Notes under the pieces: generated by a model
What the model was told of the DNA's origin: nothing
The model's input: the letters and a program-made list of their open reading frames with translations, nothing else
The model's database searches: none
Translations under genes and position numbers: made by a program
From: Promethearchaeota archaeon
GTDB taxonomy: Archaea; Asgardarchaeota; Lokiarchaeia; Sigynarchaeales; SOKP01
Assembly: GCA_019894875.1 (NCBI GenBank)
Contig: JAGXNR010000001.1
Span: forward strand, 62,001 to 126,000
Direction of reading: 5' to 3'
Length of the DNA: 64,000 nucleotides
Shown here: positions 28,244 through 37,132 of the stretch, piece after piece
Layout: each line of letters begins with the position of its first letter
How positions within the stretch are numbered: the first letter of the stretch is position 1

Positions 28244-28343
28244 CCCTCCTCGCGCATTTACTTCATACATGAGAAAATTCGAAAAAGTTATATGATATAA
28301 TACATTTTTAAAATCTAATTACCTATTTCTTGGTTTAAAGACC

Positions 28344-28646
28344 GTGTCTAGTTTTTTAGAATCTCGAGAATTACGTAAACTCTATAAAGAAGTTAGAGCC
28401 TACGTGAAAGTTGGACCAATTTTTTTAACAAGATACGAGAAAGCAAGGATTGTAGGAGCAAGGGCTTTACAATTATCATTCGGAGCCCCCTTGTTAATTG
28501 AGAAACCTATAGACATAATAGACCCAATCAAACTAGCCATGTTGGAATTGAGAGCGGGAATCCTACCTTTAACTATTAGAAGAGATAATCCGAATGGTGA
28601 ATTTCAAGATATTCCTATAAACAAATTAATTCTAAAAAAAGAATAA
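28344..28646 (+). CDS. rpoK: RNA polymerase subunit K (Rpo6/RPB6 homologue)
   Basis: The archaeal equivalent of RPB6/omega, which stabilises the polymerase clamp region. The signature TRYEKARIVGARALQLS is followed by a conserved P-x-x-L-A-x-x-E-L core (DPIKLAMLELRAGILPLTIRR). It has 100 residues, about 35 more than the shortest archaeal versions, mostly in an N-terminal extension. The start is GTG at 28344. It lies 88 bases after the tRNA gene and its stop codon abuts the stop of the convergent gene at 28647. Confidence 0.95.
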   Translation: MSSFLESRELRKLYKEVRAYVKVGPIFLTRYEKARIVGARALQLSFGAPLLIEKPIDIIDPIKLAMLELRAGILPLTIRRDNPNGEFQDIPINKLILKKE

Positions 28647-29081
28647 TCATTGAACACGATACTTTCCCCGTTCAGTAAGGAGATAAACAATCTTATCCCC
28701 AACCTCTTCAGCTTGAATGTATCCTTTCAAAATCAAATCTTCAAGAATCTTTTCTAATTCTGCTTTTTTAAAGCCAGGTATTCCTAATGGTATCCTTGAC
28801 TGGTTGGCTATTATTGCAATCCTCTCTAAAAACAATCTTTTCCCCATAAACGTTTCAAGGATAGTAATCTCGTCATTTGAAAGCCTTTCAAATTGATCAT
28901 GTTCAATAAAACTCTCTTTTAAAGTTTGCGCAAGATCACGAGTCTCTTGACTTATTTCTTGTTTTTTTACTTCTACATGTTTTAAAGTTACTAAATCCTT
29001 CGCAACGGGTTGTTTTTGATCTTTTGATGTAGTTTTATCTTCTTCTTCATTTTCAGAAGACTTTTCATTTTTATTTTCCAT
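28647..29081 (-). CDS. Unrecognised protein with acidic N-terminus and C-terminal winged helix
   Basis: The first 50 residues are charged and low in complexity (rich in Glu, Lys, Asn and Ser) and probably unstructured. Residues from about 75 to the end read as a winged-helix domain: a DEITILETFMGKRLFLERI helix region, a GIPGFKKAELEKILEDLILK recognition part and a YLLTERGKYRV wing. I do not recognise a named family. It converges exactly with rpoK, with no bases between stop codons, and is divergent from an acetyltransferase gene 44 bases away. A DNA-binding role is inferred only from the fold. Confidence 0.65.
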   Translation of the reverse strand: MENKNEKSSENEEEDKTTSKDQKQPVAKDLVTLKHVEVKKQEISQETRDLAQTLKESFIEHDQFERLSNDEITILETFMGKRLFLERIAIIANQSRIPLGIPGFKKAELEKILEDLILKGYIQAEEVGDKIVYLLTERGKYRVQ

Positions 29082-29125
29082 AATATTACCATAAGATTAA
29101 AATTATAAAAATTTATATTTACCTA

Positions 29126-29692
29126 ATGAAGAGGATTTTAGAGTTAAAAACGGGTGAAGAGATCACTCTTAGGCATTTAAACAAATCAGATGTTGATGGT
29201 GTCTGGAATAACTTCAATGAGGTTGTAGATGAAGGGATTTATTTACCCGTCTTTTTTCCTGTTAGATCTCCATTAGAAAAAGATTCTTGGTACCATAATA
29301 TAAAAAAAGAAAAAGAAATCTGTATTATCGCAGAAAATCAAAAATATAAAAATCCTTATAATATTATTGGACAATGTGAAATTTCCAATTCCAATTGGGA
29401 TGCTGATTTACATGTAGGAATTTTAGGAATTATTGTAAAAAATGAATATCGAGATTTAGGAATTGGATTCAACTTAATTGATCTCGCAATTCGAGAATCG
29501 AAAACCTTGAATAATAAAGAAAAGATAATTTTAAGCTGTTTTTCAACCAATGAAAGAGCAATATACCTCTACGAAAAAGTAGGATTTGAAAGAGTAGGAG
29601 TGAGAAAGAAACAGTTTTATATGGATTCAAAATACTATGACGAAGTTCTTTTAGAGCTTTGGATAGATGATTACTTGACTAAAAATGAATAA
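29126..29692 (+). CDS. GNAT-family acetyltransferase
   Basis: Transfers an acetyl group from acetyl-CoA. The motif A region reads GIIVKNEYRDLGIGFNLIDLAI, with the Q/R-x-x-G-x-G/A pattern as RDLGIG, followed by LSCFSTNERAIYLYEKVGF, the usual motif B. The N-terminus begins ILELKTGEEITLRHLNKSD, as in RimI/PhnO-like enzymes. Substrate unknown. It is a single gene between the winged-helix gene and the LRR gene. Confidence 0.88.
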   Translation: MKRILELKTGEEITLRHLNKSDVDGVWNNFNEVVDEGIYLPVFFPVRSPLEKDSWYHNIKKEKEICIIAENQKYKNPYNIIGQCEISNSNWDADLHVGILGIIVKNEYRDLGIGFNLIDLAIRESKTLNNKEKIILSCFSTNERAIYLYEKVGFERVGVRKKQFYMDSKYYDEVLLELWIDDYLTKNE

Positions 29693-29757
29693 TCCAAAAT
29701 TTACCATCATTCATATTAAAAAATATTCTACTCTGTTTAAAGTAAATATCATCAAAT

Positions 29758-31200
29758 TCAGGGGAATCTAAATCTTTTCCTATAATCCTCCCAACTTTGT
29801 TGATCTAATGGATTCTCATTCAAATATAAAAAATTCAAATTAGTGAGGTTTTTAATATATTCAGTTCTAAATTTAGATATTTTATTCCTCCCAATATGTA
29901 AAATTATTAACTTACTTAAATAATCCAAACCTTCTAATTTTTCAATATTATTATTGTCTAAATATAATTCCTGTAATTCTGATAAGTTTTGTAAGCCTTC
30001 CAAATAAGAAATTTTATTGCCAGAAAGCTCTAATTTTCTTAAATTAAATAAATTTTCAAATCCTTCAACTTTCTCGATTAAGTTATTTGAGATATATAAT
30101 AACCGCAAGTCATTAAGAGAAGATAATCCTTCAATGTGAGAGATTTTGTTATCATTTATAGATAACCCTATCAAATTTTTTAAATTACTGAGCCCTCCTA
30201 ACACTACTATTTGATTAGAGGAGATATTTATCCTTCTAAGTTTTTCTAACTTCTCTAGATTCTTAAGCTCCGAGATTTTATTATGAATTAAATTCAACTC
30301 CTCTAAATTAGTTAAAAAATTTAGATTTTCAATTTCTGTTATTGAATTATTATTTAACGATAATTTTTTTAATCCAATCAGAGAATTTAAATTCTCAATC
30401 CTACGAATTTTATTATTAGATAAATCTAATTCTTCTAAACTAACTTTATTCTCCAATTTTTCAATTTTTTCTATTTTATTATGTGATAAATTTAGATATT
30501 TTAGTTTTTTAAAGTTTTGAAGATTATCAATATTATTGATTCTAGTTCTTTGGATATTCAAGTGTACCAAATCCTTAAGGTTCTTTATTCCAACGATATC
30601 ACCAACACTCTCAATATTCAAACTTTGGCAATCTAATGAGATAATTTTACCTTTGCGTAGCGACGATAAATATCCACAAACTCTTACGTAATAATCATTT
30701 AAAATTAAGTTAATACCGATCTCAATTATCGATTCTGGGATACTAGTTTTATAATCGAGATTATGAATTTCCTCAAGAAGACTATTCATTTTATCTTTAA
30801 ATTTCGATTTAATTAAGGTCTTTAGATAATCAATTACGATTTTTCGAGATTTAATACTATCTTGAGAGTTCAAGGATCTTAAAGAAAAGATCTTTTGTTC
30901 AATGCTGCTCATCTTCTTTAAGGTATACTCTAAGAGAGGAGTTAGTTTTTTATGTGATGAGTATCCTTTGATTAATACTTTTCCAGCAATCAATCTCATC
31001 TGAAAATCTTCATCTGAAAAAAATAAATTCTCAAAAAAAGTGAAATTTGTACCATTCTCAAGTTCTCCATAATTCTCCAAAGCCTTCCTCCGCAAATTCG
31101 GATCGGTTGAATTTTCAATAAGTTCTCTTAGGAGGATTAAGCCTTCTTTTTTTCCACTCTCAACCAAATTTTTCTTAATTAAATCCGGATCTAATTCCAT
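29758..31200 (-). CDS. SDS22-type leucine-rich-repeat protein with helical N-terminus
   Basis: About 480 residues. The first 160 are alpha-helical, with a HEAT-like beginning in which short helices repeat about every 30 residues. From about residue 170 onward, eleven or so 22-residue repeats of the pattern LxxLxxLxLxxNxIxxIExL follow, typical of the SDS22/Ras-suppressor class, with an LRR-cap-like end (FLYLNENPLD). There is no signal peptide, so it is cytoplasmic. It sits immediately upstream of and divergent from the actin gene. The protein-binding surface suggests a scaffold; partners are not known. Confidence 0.88.
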   Translation of the reverse strand: MELDPDLIKKNLVESGKKEGLILLRELIENSTDPNLRRKALENYGELENGTNFTFFENLFFSDEDFQMRLIAGKVLIKGYSSHKKLTPLLEYTLKKMSSIEQKIFSLRSLNSQDSIKSRKIVIDYLKTLIKSKFKDKMNSLLEEIHNLDYKTSIPESIIEIGINLILNDYYVRVCGYLSSLRKGKIISLDCQSLNIESVGDIVGIKNLKDLVHLNIQRTRINNIDNLQNFKKLKYLNLSHNKIEKIEKLENKVSLEELDLSNNKIRRIENLNSLIGLKKLSLNNNSITEIENLNFLTNLEELNLIHNKISELKNLEKLEKLRRINISSNQIVVLGGLSNLKNLIGLSINDNKISHIEGLSSLNDLRLLYISNNLIEKVEGFENLFNLRKLELSGNKISYLEGLQNLSELQELYLDNNNIEKLEGLDYLSKLIILHIGRNKISKFRTEYIKNLTNLNFLYLNENPLDQQSWEDYRKRFRFP

Positions 31201-31651
31201 TTCGATTCCAAATTAATAAAAACTATTTTACTATTTTTGTATTCTGAGTTATGAATGATAGACCTTTAATGTTTTTTAGTATATGATTTTATTGTCGGGA
31301 ATCACATTTTTTACAACAATTCTTCTCAATTACTATAAATTTTTACAACAATTTGTTATAACATCTAGATAATACAGAAACGAGCTTAGATTGTAGTAGA
31401 CCTACTTGCTACTTAACTTCTTTACGATAATTCCAATTTTATTTATAAATCCCCCTATTTTCGTGTACTTTTTCTTTCTGGTTTAAAAAAATTTATAAAT
31501 ACATAATTTATTAGATTATTAAATTTTGTATTTTACAATCAAAAAAACAAATTTTTGATAAAAATATAAAAACTAAAATTACCACAAGTAATTTAAAACA
31601 TAAATATATACCAAAATAATTAAAATTAAAAATATAGGCTGATAATAAAAT
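31201..31651 (+). promoter_or_regulatory. 451-base AT-rich divergent region upstream of actin
   Basis: This is the longest gene-free stretch in the window. It contains no tRNA and no ORF that I can support. It holds two copies of the palindrome ATTTATAAAT at 31441-31450 and 31491-31500, exactly 50 bases apart, and a further TATA-like box nearer the actin start. It must carry the promoters of actin and of the divergent LRR gene. The size suggests either more than one promoter or a long regulated leader. Confidence 0.5.
31601..31610 (+). promoter_or_regulatory. TATA-box candidate for the actin gene
   Basis: TAAATATATA is centred about 46 bases before the actin ATG, giving a predicted leader of about 20 bases. 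It follows an A-rich stretch that could serve as a TFB recognition element. Confidence 0.45.
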
Positions 31652-32797
31652 ATGGCAGAAGAAGAAAGCTTTTTAAACGCCAAAGCCCTTGTGGTGGATA
31701 ATGGTACGGGAATCTCTAAGAATGGTTTCGCTGGAGAAGATCAACCACGTTCCGTTTTCCCAACTCTAATTGGTTATCCCAAATATGAGTCTATAATGAC
31801 TGATGTCGAGCATTATACACGGGAATATTACATTGGAGAAGAGGCCATGCAGCTTAAAGGTGTATTGAAACTCATGTTCCCTGTTGAACATGGTATCATA
31901 GAAGATTGGACCGCTATGGAGAAAATCTGGCATTACACCTTTTATACTGACCTCCGAATTGATCCAAGCGAACATCCAGTACTCTTAACTGAAGCACCTT
32001 TAAATCCACGGCCAAACCGAGAAAAAATGGCTGAGATCATGTTCGAAACATTTAATACACCGGCTCTTTATGTAGCCATGCAAGCAGTTTTATCACTATA
32101 CGCTTCTGGTCGTACTACCGGGTGTGTTATAGATATTGGTGATGGTGTTTCTCACGTCGTACCAATCTTCGAAGGATTTGCTTTAAGCCATGCTATCCAA
32201 AGAATTGATCTTGCAGGTCGAGATATAACAACTTACTTACAGAGGCTTCTCAGGCAAAAAGGATACTCTTTTACCACATCAGCAGAGAAAGAAATAGTTC
32301 GAGATATTAAGGAAAAGCTCTGTTATGTAGCTATTGATCCAGAAAAAGAGATGATGCTTTCAAAGAAAGTCGCTGGAATGGAAAAGAGCTATATGCTTCC
32401 TGATGGTGAAACTATTAACGTTGGTGTTGAAAGATTTTTAGCACCTGAATGTTTCTTTAATCCTTCAGTAATCGGTAAAGAGTTGGAGCCTTTAGATGAT
32501 GTTATCGTTGGAGCTATTTCAGAATGCGATGTTGACCTTCGAAGAGACCTTTATAGCAATATAGTCCTTTCTGGTGGTTCTACAATGTTCCCTGGTATAA
32601 AAGAACGCTTAACCAAGGAAATTAAAGAACAGATTCCAGAATCCGTTGACGTAAAGATTATCGCACCTCCAGAGCGTATGTATTCCGTATGGATTGGTGG
32701 TTCTATCTTAAGTTCACTTAAAACCTTCCACAGAATGTGGGTTACAAGGCGAGAGTATAAAGAGATGGGTCCACAAGTTATTCACAGATGCTTTTAA
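31652..32797 (+). CDS. Eukaryote-like actin (Asgard lokiactin)
   Basis: A 381-residue actin that aligns over its full length with eukaryotic actin. Seen: the first phosphate loop [17 protein letters not shown], the [20 protein letters not shown] block, [24 protein letters not shown] with the second phosphate loop, ERLCYVA-like [20 protein letters not shown] in the adenosine motif, and a C-terminus [12 protein letters not shown] and VIHRCF that mirrors eukaryotic actin. It should polymerise into filaments and hydrolyse ATP. No profilin or gelsolin gene is adjacent, but LRR genes flank it on both sides. No frameshift or truncation is visible. Confidence 0.97.
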   Translation: MAEEESFLNAKALVVDNGTGISKNGFAGEDQPRSVFPTLIGYPKYESIMTDVEHYTREYYIGEEAMQLKGVLKLMFPVEHGIIEDWTAMEKIWHYTFYTDLRIDPSEHPVLLTEAPLNPRPNREKMAEIMFETFNTPALYVAMQAVLSLYASGRTTGCVIDIGDGVSHVVPIFEGFALSHAIQRIDLAGRDITTYLQRLLRQKGYSFTTSAEKEIVRDIKEKLCYVAIDPEKEMMLSKKVAGMEKSYMLPDGETINVGVERFLAPECFFNPSVIGKELEPLDDVIVGAISECDVDLRRDLYSNIVLSGGSTMFPGIKERLTKEIKEQIPESVDVKIIAPPERMYSVWIGGSILSSLKTFHRMWVTRREYKEMGPQVIHRCF

Positions 32798-32832
32798 GGC
32801 AATACAAATAAATTTTCTTTAATTATATTAGA

Positions 32833-32855
32833 TTTTTTTTATTTACCTTTTTTTT
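32833..32855 (+). terminator. T-tract terminator after actin
   Basis: Two runs of eight T (32833-32840 and 32848-32855) lie 36-58 bases after the actin stop. Archaeal RNA polymerase terminates on T-rich tracts of this kind. Confidence 0.55.
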
Positions 32856-32927
32856 ATTGTTGTTTACACATCCTAAATAAGTGAGTTATAAGTACTTATT
32901 ATTATCTTTTAGTGTTTATTAAAAAAA

Positions 32928-33773
32928 TCAGAAATAGATTCCTTCTTTTCTCATTTTTAGATTGAATTTTCCAGCAATTTTTGGGTAGTGTTTAATATCA
33001 TTCTCTGAGATATCTAGATGAGTCAAGCGTAGGTGTTGTATCACATCTGGAAACTCCTCAAACTGATTTCGATTTAATTTCAATGAGAAAAGATTTTTTA
33101 ACTTACCAAAGCTCTCAGGAAGCTCTCTTAATTGATTACATGTTAGGAATAGTTCGTGAAGCATTGTTAAATTACCAAAACTTTCTGGAAGCTCCTTTAA
33201 TTTGTTATTTTCCATTGACAATCTCTGTAAGTTTTTCAATTGGCAAAATGAGCTGGGAATTTCTTGTAAAGAATTTTCATCAAAAAAAATTGTCTCTAAG
33301 TTTTTTAAATTTCCTATACATTCTGGTAGTACTGATATACGATTATTTGTTAGTTGTAAACTTTCTAAACTAGATATCACACAAATTTGGATTGGAAAAC
33401 TAGTTAATTTACTGTTTATTACCCCAAACGCCTTTAAGTTGGGTAAATAACCAATATTTTCCGGTACTAATTTAATAGAACTTCTTGAAATGGATAAATC
33501 TCTCAATTTCAAAAGTTTTCCAATTGATTCTGGTAGTTCTTTTATTTCTGACTCGCTAATAAATAAGATCTCAAGTTTTTTTAGATTTTCAATTTTATCT
33601 GGGATAAACGGAGTCCCGCAGCGATTAGTTGATAGTTTATAAATTCGATTTTTTTCATTTAGTCTAAAAGTGATTAATTTATTTTTTGAAATTGAGTCAA
33701 ATTGCTTGATTACATCAATTTCTTCTTCTGGAACTCCTTTTTTTTCTAATTCAGTATATCTCGTGTTTTTCAT
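32928..33773 (-). CDS. Leucine-rich-repeat protein
   Basis: A 281-residue protein of roughly eight 23-residue repeats of the pattern LPESxGxLxxLxxLxLxxNxL, the type found in Ras-suppressor and Roco-like proteins. The first 40 residues are a short non-repeat head. There is no signal peptide or membrane segment. It is a different LRR class from the one at 29758-31200. It is the last gene of a minus-strand series that starts with a PadR regulator, with gaps of 17, 31 and 52 bases, so it may be cotranscribed. Confidence 0.85.
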   Translation of the reverse strand: MKNTRYTELEKKGVPEEEIDVIKQFDSISKNKLITFRLNEKNRIYKLSTNRCGTPFIPDKIENLKKLEILFISESEIKELPESIGKLLKLRDLSISRSSIKLVPENIGYLPNLKAFGVINSKLTSFPIQICVISSLESLQLTNNRISVLPECIGNLKNLETIFFDENSLQEIPSSFCQLKNLQRLSMENNKLKELPESFGNLTMLHELFLTCNQLRELPESFGKLKNLFSLKLNRNQFEEFPDVIQHLRLTHLDISENDIKHYPKIAGKFNLKMRKEGIYF

Positions 33774-33825
33774 ATTTTTTATGGTTTTAGTATATAATTC
33801 CCAAAGAGTTATCCTTTATTTATAT

Positions 33826-34377
33826 TTATAGAGTCGATGGATTTATCCACATTTTTTTCAATATTTTTGAATATGGATTTAATAGAAACCAGTAAATTAA
33901 CTTTCGTGCATTTATATTTTGTTTATTTTCTTGATATTCATCAAATTCCTCTATAAAATTGTCATTCCAACCAATAGGGGCTTCACCTTGAAAGATTGCT
34001 GATAACCTCTTTGCGAATTCTTCCTCCCAATATGTACCCTTTTCAATCAACTCATCTCCTTCTAGATCACGTAATGAATCGGTAATATCGTTATGAACAA
34101 AACTCGAGGTATATCTACTTTTAGGTAAGGGAACTAATGCTGCGAAGATGCTTTTATACTTATTCTCTACACCTTCTGCAGTCATCCAATGGTGAAGGTC
34201 TAACTTCATCCAATCAAAAAAGTTTTGAATTTTTTCTCCGGTATAAGGATTTCTGAAATCTAATAGCACTGCCCATATTATTCTTTGCAATTTCTTTGCA
34301 TCATTATCCCAATTCTGAATGTACTTATCCCTAAAATATTCTATAGTAGAAAATGTCTTTTCTCCCATATCTTTCAT
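33826..34377 (-). CDS. Unrecognised 183-residue protein
   Basis: I do not recognise a family. It is soluble, mostly helical and rich in aromatic residues, with segments such as FFDWMKLDLHHWM and WEEEFAKRLSAIF. There is no signal peptide, membrane segment, cysteine pair or nucleotide-binding loop. It lies between the HAAS-type membrane protein (31 bases upstream) and an LRR gene, all on the minus strand. Membership of the PadR-controlled unit is inferred from spacing only. Confidence 0.6.
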   Translation of the reverse strand: MKDMGEKTFSTIEYFRDKYIQNWDNDAKKLQRIIWAVLLDFRNPYTGEKIQNFFDWMKLDLHHWMTAEGVENKYKSIFAALVPLPKSRYTSSFVHNDITDSLRDLEGDELIEKGTYWEEEFAKRLSAIFQGEAPIGWNDNFIEEFDEYQENKQNINARKLIYWFLLNPYSKILKKMWINPSTL

Positions 34378-34408
34378 ATCTCTGTTAACACCCCTTGAAT
34401 GATTTACC

Positions 34409-36361
34409 CTAATTTTTTAACTGGGAAAAGAAATGGAAGAGTTCATAAATTATTTCGATATTAATTGGCAGAAAAAGAAAGGTGAACATATTTATACTAA
34501 GAGAAGAATAAATAAAGCGAAAATCGAGGTGGGAGTCATATAGAACAAAGAAACTTATAACTAGGCTAAACATAAGGCTAGTAATTATTAGCAATGTTTT
34601 TAATGCCCTTTTATTTTTTTTAATAACAAGTTTTAAAGATTTTACCCCTCCTAATGATAAAAGGGATAGGATAGTTACAATTGTTAAGATAAAAATCCTA
34701 GGGCTTGTAGTCAATTCCCCAGAAGCAATTCCATAGAAAAGAATAATTATTCCCATTACAATATAAATTACCGCAAAGAATATTTCCCAAATATAAAAGC
34801 GTAGATTGATTTCTTTTTTAGGTATTAGAAATTCTTTTCTTTTAGGATTGAAACCATTTAATGATAAAAAAACAAAAAGTCTTGTAATTAGAATCAGTAT
34901 ACACATCCAAAATAACCAACTGAATCTAATAAATAACGAAATACCCAAATTATTAAAAATTACATTAAAACTTATTAAGAGGATGAAACTGAGGATTACT
35001 TGAATAATGAAATATGATAGAACCATTTTTATTGTTTTTAAATACCAAGGCCATGTTTCTTTAGAGATAAAGATTCTTGGAGTTCCTTGTTGCTTATAAT
35101 CTGACAAAATTAACTTAATATTTCCTAATTCGGGAAATTTTATTCTTAAATTCTCTTCGTGTAATTCACTAGATTCTTCAAGCTCTTGAATATCTTCTCT
35201 TATTTCTTCCTCGATATTGTTTATAATATCACGCTTTTCTGATATTTTAAGCCAAAATGGGAGCTTTCGTTTTACTTTTTTTAAATGAAGCTTTATTTTT
35301 TCTTCGAGTTCCAGGCTGAAAGGACTTTTATAGCTCGAAATATTCTGAGTATTTATATTATCATCTCTCTTTTTATTACGAAATATTCTCTCTTTTGTAC
35401 GCAACCGTTTAACCATACTTAATTCCTTTAAGTATAGTTCATTTTTGTCTCTAATTGTCATGAAGGTATAAATTTCATAAGAAAAGTAAAAAAGCACTAA
35501 TACAGGTAAGAAATTAAAGAATTCTTGAAATCCAAGATAATTCAAAAAAAGTAATTCTCCTAATGTGTGAATTACCCACCTTATTAAGTAAATATCAAGT
35601 ATAATCAAAATTTTCTGCCAAATTATTGATTTCCTTTTAGTAAATCTACGTAAACTTTTTACACTCAAAAGAATAAAGAACGCAATTCCTATTAAAATAT
35701 CACTAAATAATAACACATATATTGCGCTAAATAAAAAAAATGAAATTTCTAATAATAAAATTACTATTTGAATATATTCTTTCAATTTCCGCTTTTGAAT
35801 ATTATTAATGTTAAAATTTGAGGATTGTAATTTAGATTTTCTTTGTTTATATGGAATATATCCCGTGATCGATAAATAACAGAAAATTACTCCTACAAAG
35901 ACAAAAGATGAAACTGAAATGATAAGTACAATGAAAATATATTCAAAAAGGAAAAATTCGGAAATTTGATACCAATAAGAGTTTCTATGGTTGTGGGGTA
36001 CCTCAAGAGGTATGAGATATACTGCTAGCCACAAAAAAAATGACCAAAAAATAACTTTCCAATATGTTCGATAGAGGGGATATATTTCTTCACTAATGTA
36101 AATATGGGGCGTACTTTTACTTGCGAATTTGTTTGCGATATCTTCTGGTTCTCCTATTTGAGAAATTGCTATCTGAATATCAATTTCAGTTGGTTCTTTA
36201 TCCCCTGCACTTTCAATAACTTTTTCCCATATATGTTCCTCGATTTCATCTAAAATATCATTTAACTCGTCTTTCCTTAACCTGATGGATAAGGGCAGAC
36301 CCTTTTTAATTTGACATAGATATTTATTTATGATCTCAGCTTCTTCGACAGTATTTGTCAT
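34409..36361 (-). CDS. Membrane protein with tandem HAAS-type (helical sensor) domains
   Basis: A 650-residue protein with an internal duplication. Each half begins with about 90 mostly polar helical residues ending in a matching TPHIYISEEIYPLY or TPRIFISKETWPWY segment, then four or so membrane helices. The soluble part resembles the HAAS domain that is widely encoded next to PadR regulators. PadR is indeed the neighbour, 17 bases upstream on the same strand. The HAAS part probably passes a signal to PadR or tunes membrane functions; this is known only in outline for the family. I put the halves at about 1-320 and 330-650. Confidence 0.7.
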   Translation of the reverse strand: MTNTVEEAEIINKYLCQIKKGLPLSIRLRKDELNDILDEIEEHIWEKVIESAGDKEPTEIDIQIAISQIGEPEDIANKFASKSTPHIYISEEIYPLYRTYWKVIFWSFFLWLAVYLIPLEVPHNHRNSYWYQISEFFLFEYIFIVLIISVSSFVFVGVIFCYLSITGYIPYKQRKSKLQSSNFNINNIQKRKLKEYIQIVILLLEISFFLFSAIYVLLFSDILIGIAFFILLSVKSLRRFTKRKSIIWQKILIILDIYLIRWVIHTLGELLFLNYLGFQEFFNFLPVLVLFYFSYEIYTFMTIRDKNELYLKELSMVKRLRTKERIFRNKKRDDNINTQNISSYKSPFSLELEEKIKLHLKKVKRKLPFWLKISEKRDIINNIEEEIREDIQELEESSELHEENLRIKFPELGNIKLILSDYKQQGTPRIFISKETWPWYLKTIKMVLSYFIIQVILSFILLISFNVIFNNLGISLFIRFSWLFWMCILILITRLFVFLSLNGFNPKRKEFLIPKKEINLRFYIWEIFFAVIYIVMGIIILFYGIASGELTTSPRIFILTIVTILSLLSLGGVKSLKLVIKKNKRALKTLLIITSLMFSLVISFFVLYDSHLDFRFIYSSLSINMFTFLFLPINIEIIYELFHFFSQLKN

Positions 36362-36378
36362 TTCTTTTCATTTGCTTT

Positions 36379-36912
36379 TTATTTTTTTTTATTTTGAAAA
36401 TGATCGATATTCAAACCACATGCTTTGCAATATTCTTCGCTGAACTTATCACTCTCAATTCTATTGGAACAATTAGGGCAAATTAAATATTTTTTATCAT
36501 TCAGCTTTATTTCAAGATCTATAATTTGGGAAAGGGAGGTAATTAAATGAGTTAGAAAACCCATTAAATGATTATAAATATCTATCCCCTTACGAGTAAT
36601 TATATAATAGGTTCGTAATCGACCTTTATATTCTTTCTTTTTAGAGATAAGTAATCCCTCTGCTTTCAACTTACGTAAAATGGGATACAACGTCCCTTCT
36701 TTGATAGTTAGTGCATTCTTCATATCTCTCTTTAAATCTTGTGCCAATTTATATCCATAAATTCCTTCTTCCCCCTTCTGCTTGATAATATATAAAGTAA
36801 TTAATTTTGAGATACCTCTTAAGATTTCTGATTCAAAATTCTCTACATATTGTCTGTATATCTCAGAATTAATTAACGCTTTTGGATTGAAATTTTTTAC
36901 TTGGTTTATCAA
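36379..36912 (-). CDS. PadR-family transcriptional regulator with C-terminal zinc ribbon
   Basis: The winged-helix domain of PadR type is at about residues 30-110: GIYGYKLAQDLKRDM, IKEGTLYPILRKLKAEGLL and YYIITRKGIDIYN. After a helix it has a CxxC...CxxC zinc ribbon (LICPNCSNRI and CKACGLNI), not part of standard PadR and possibly a sensor. The start lies next to a cluster of repeats at 36931-36995 that could be its operator, so autoregulation is likely. It heads the run with the HAAS membrane gene, the 183-residue gene and an LRR gene. Confidence 0.87.
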   Translation of the reverse strand: MINQVKNFNPKALINSEIYRQYVENFESEILRGISKLITLYIIKQKGEEGIYGYKLAQDLKRDMKNALTIKEGTLYPILRKLKAEGLLISKKKEYKGRLRTYYIITRKGIDIYNHLMGFLTHLITSLSQIIDLEIKLNDKKYLICPNCSNRIESDKFSEEYCKACGLNIDHFQNKKK

Positions 36913-36930
36913 TTTATATCTGAATTCTCA

Positions 36931-36995
36931 AATAGTGAATAATCTATACTATTTATTCTCTAATATTATACATTATATAGTATTTATTCTATTTA
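36931..36995. promoter_or_regulatory. Repeat cluster, probable PadR operator
   Basis: Upstream of padR lie an inverted repeat of AATAGT (36931-36936) with ACTATT (36948-36953), a nested inverted repeat GAATAA (36937-36942) with TTATTC (36953-36958), and a further direct copy of TATTTATTCT at about 36981-36990. Two or more operator sites for a dimeric PadR would look like this. Confidence 0.45.
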
Positions 36996-37132
36996 AATCT
37001 TTTCGCCGTTAAGAGAAAGTATTACCACTGTCTCGATTTTTTAATATAATCACTATAAAAGGTTAATAAACTTTTTTGAGAGAATTTAAACGAATTATAA
37101 TAATATTTAATATTTATGAGTTCACTATTGTA

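Larger units (their letters stand above)
28122..28256 (+). tRNA. tRNA-Val (anticodon CAC) interrupted by two introns
   Basis: I folded this by eye. The acceptor stem GCGCGAG (28122-28128) pairs perfectly with CTCGCGC (28249-28255), and the discriminator is A28256. The D arm starts at 28131 with GTT/AAC and has A14 and G18-G19. The anticodon stem ACACG/CGTGT (28148-28152 and 28160-28164) encloses CTCACAC, so the anticodon is CAC at 28155-28157. The T stem is GGGGG (28202-28206) with CCCTC (28244-28248), and the T loop begins TTCAA. Two extra segments, one in the variable loop and one in the T loop, must be removed; the remainder is 73 bases, the exact size of a class I tRNA including the discriminator. 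CCA is not encoded. Confidence 0.85.

Noticed and set aside
28122..28256. Class II tRNA (Leu or Ser) with a long variable arm
   Set aside because: The anticodon is CAC, for Val, and a long variable arm would still leave an extra hairpin inside the T loop.
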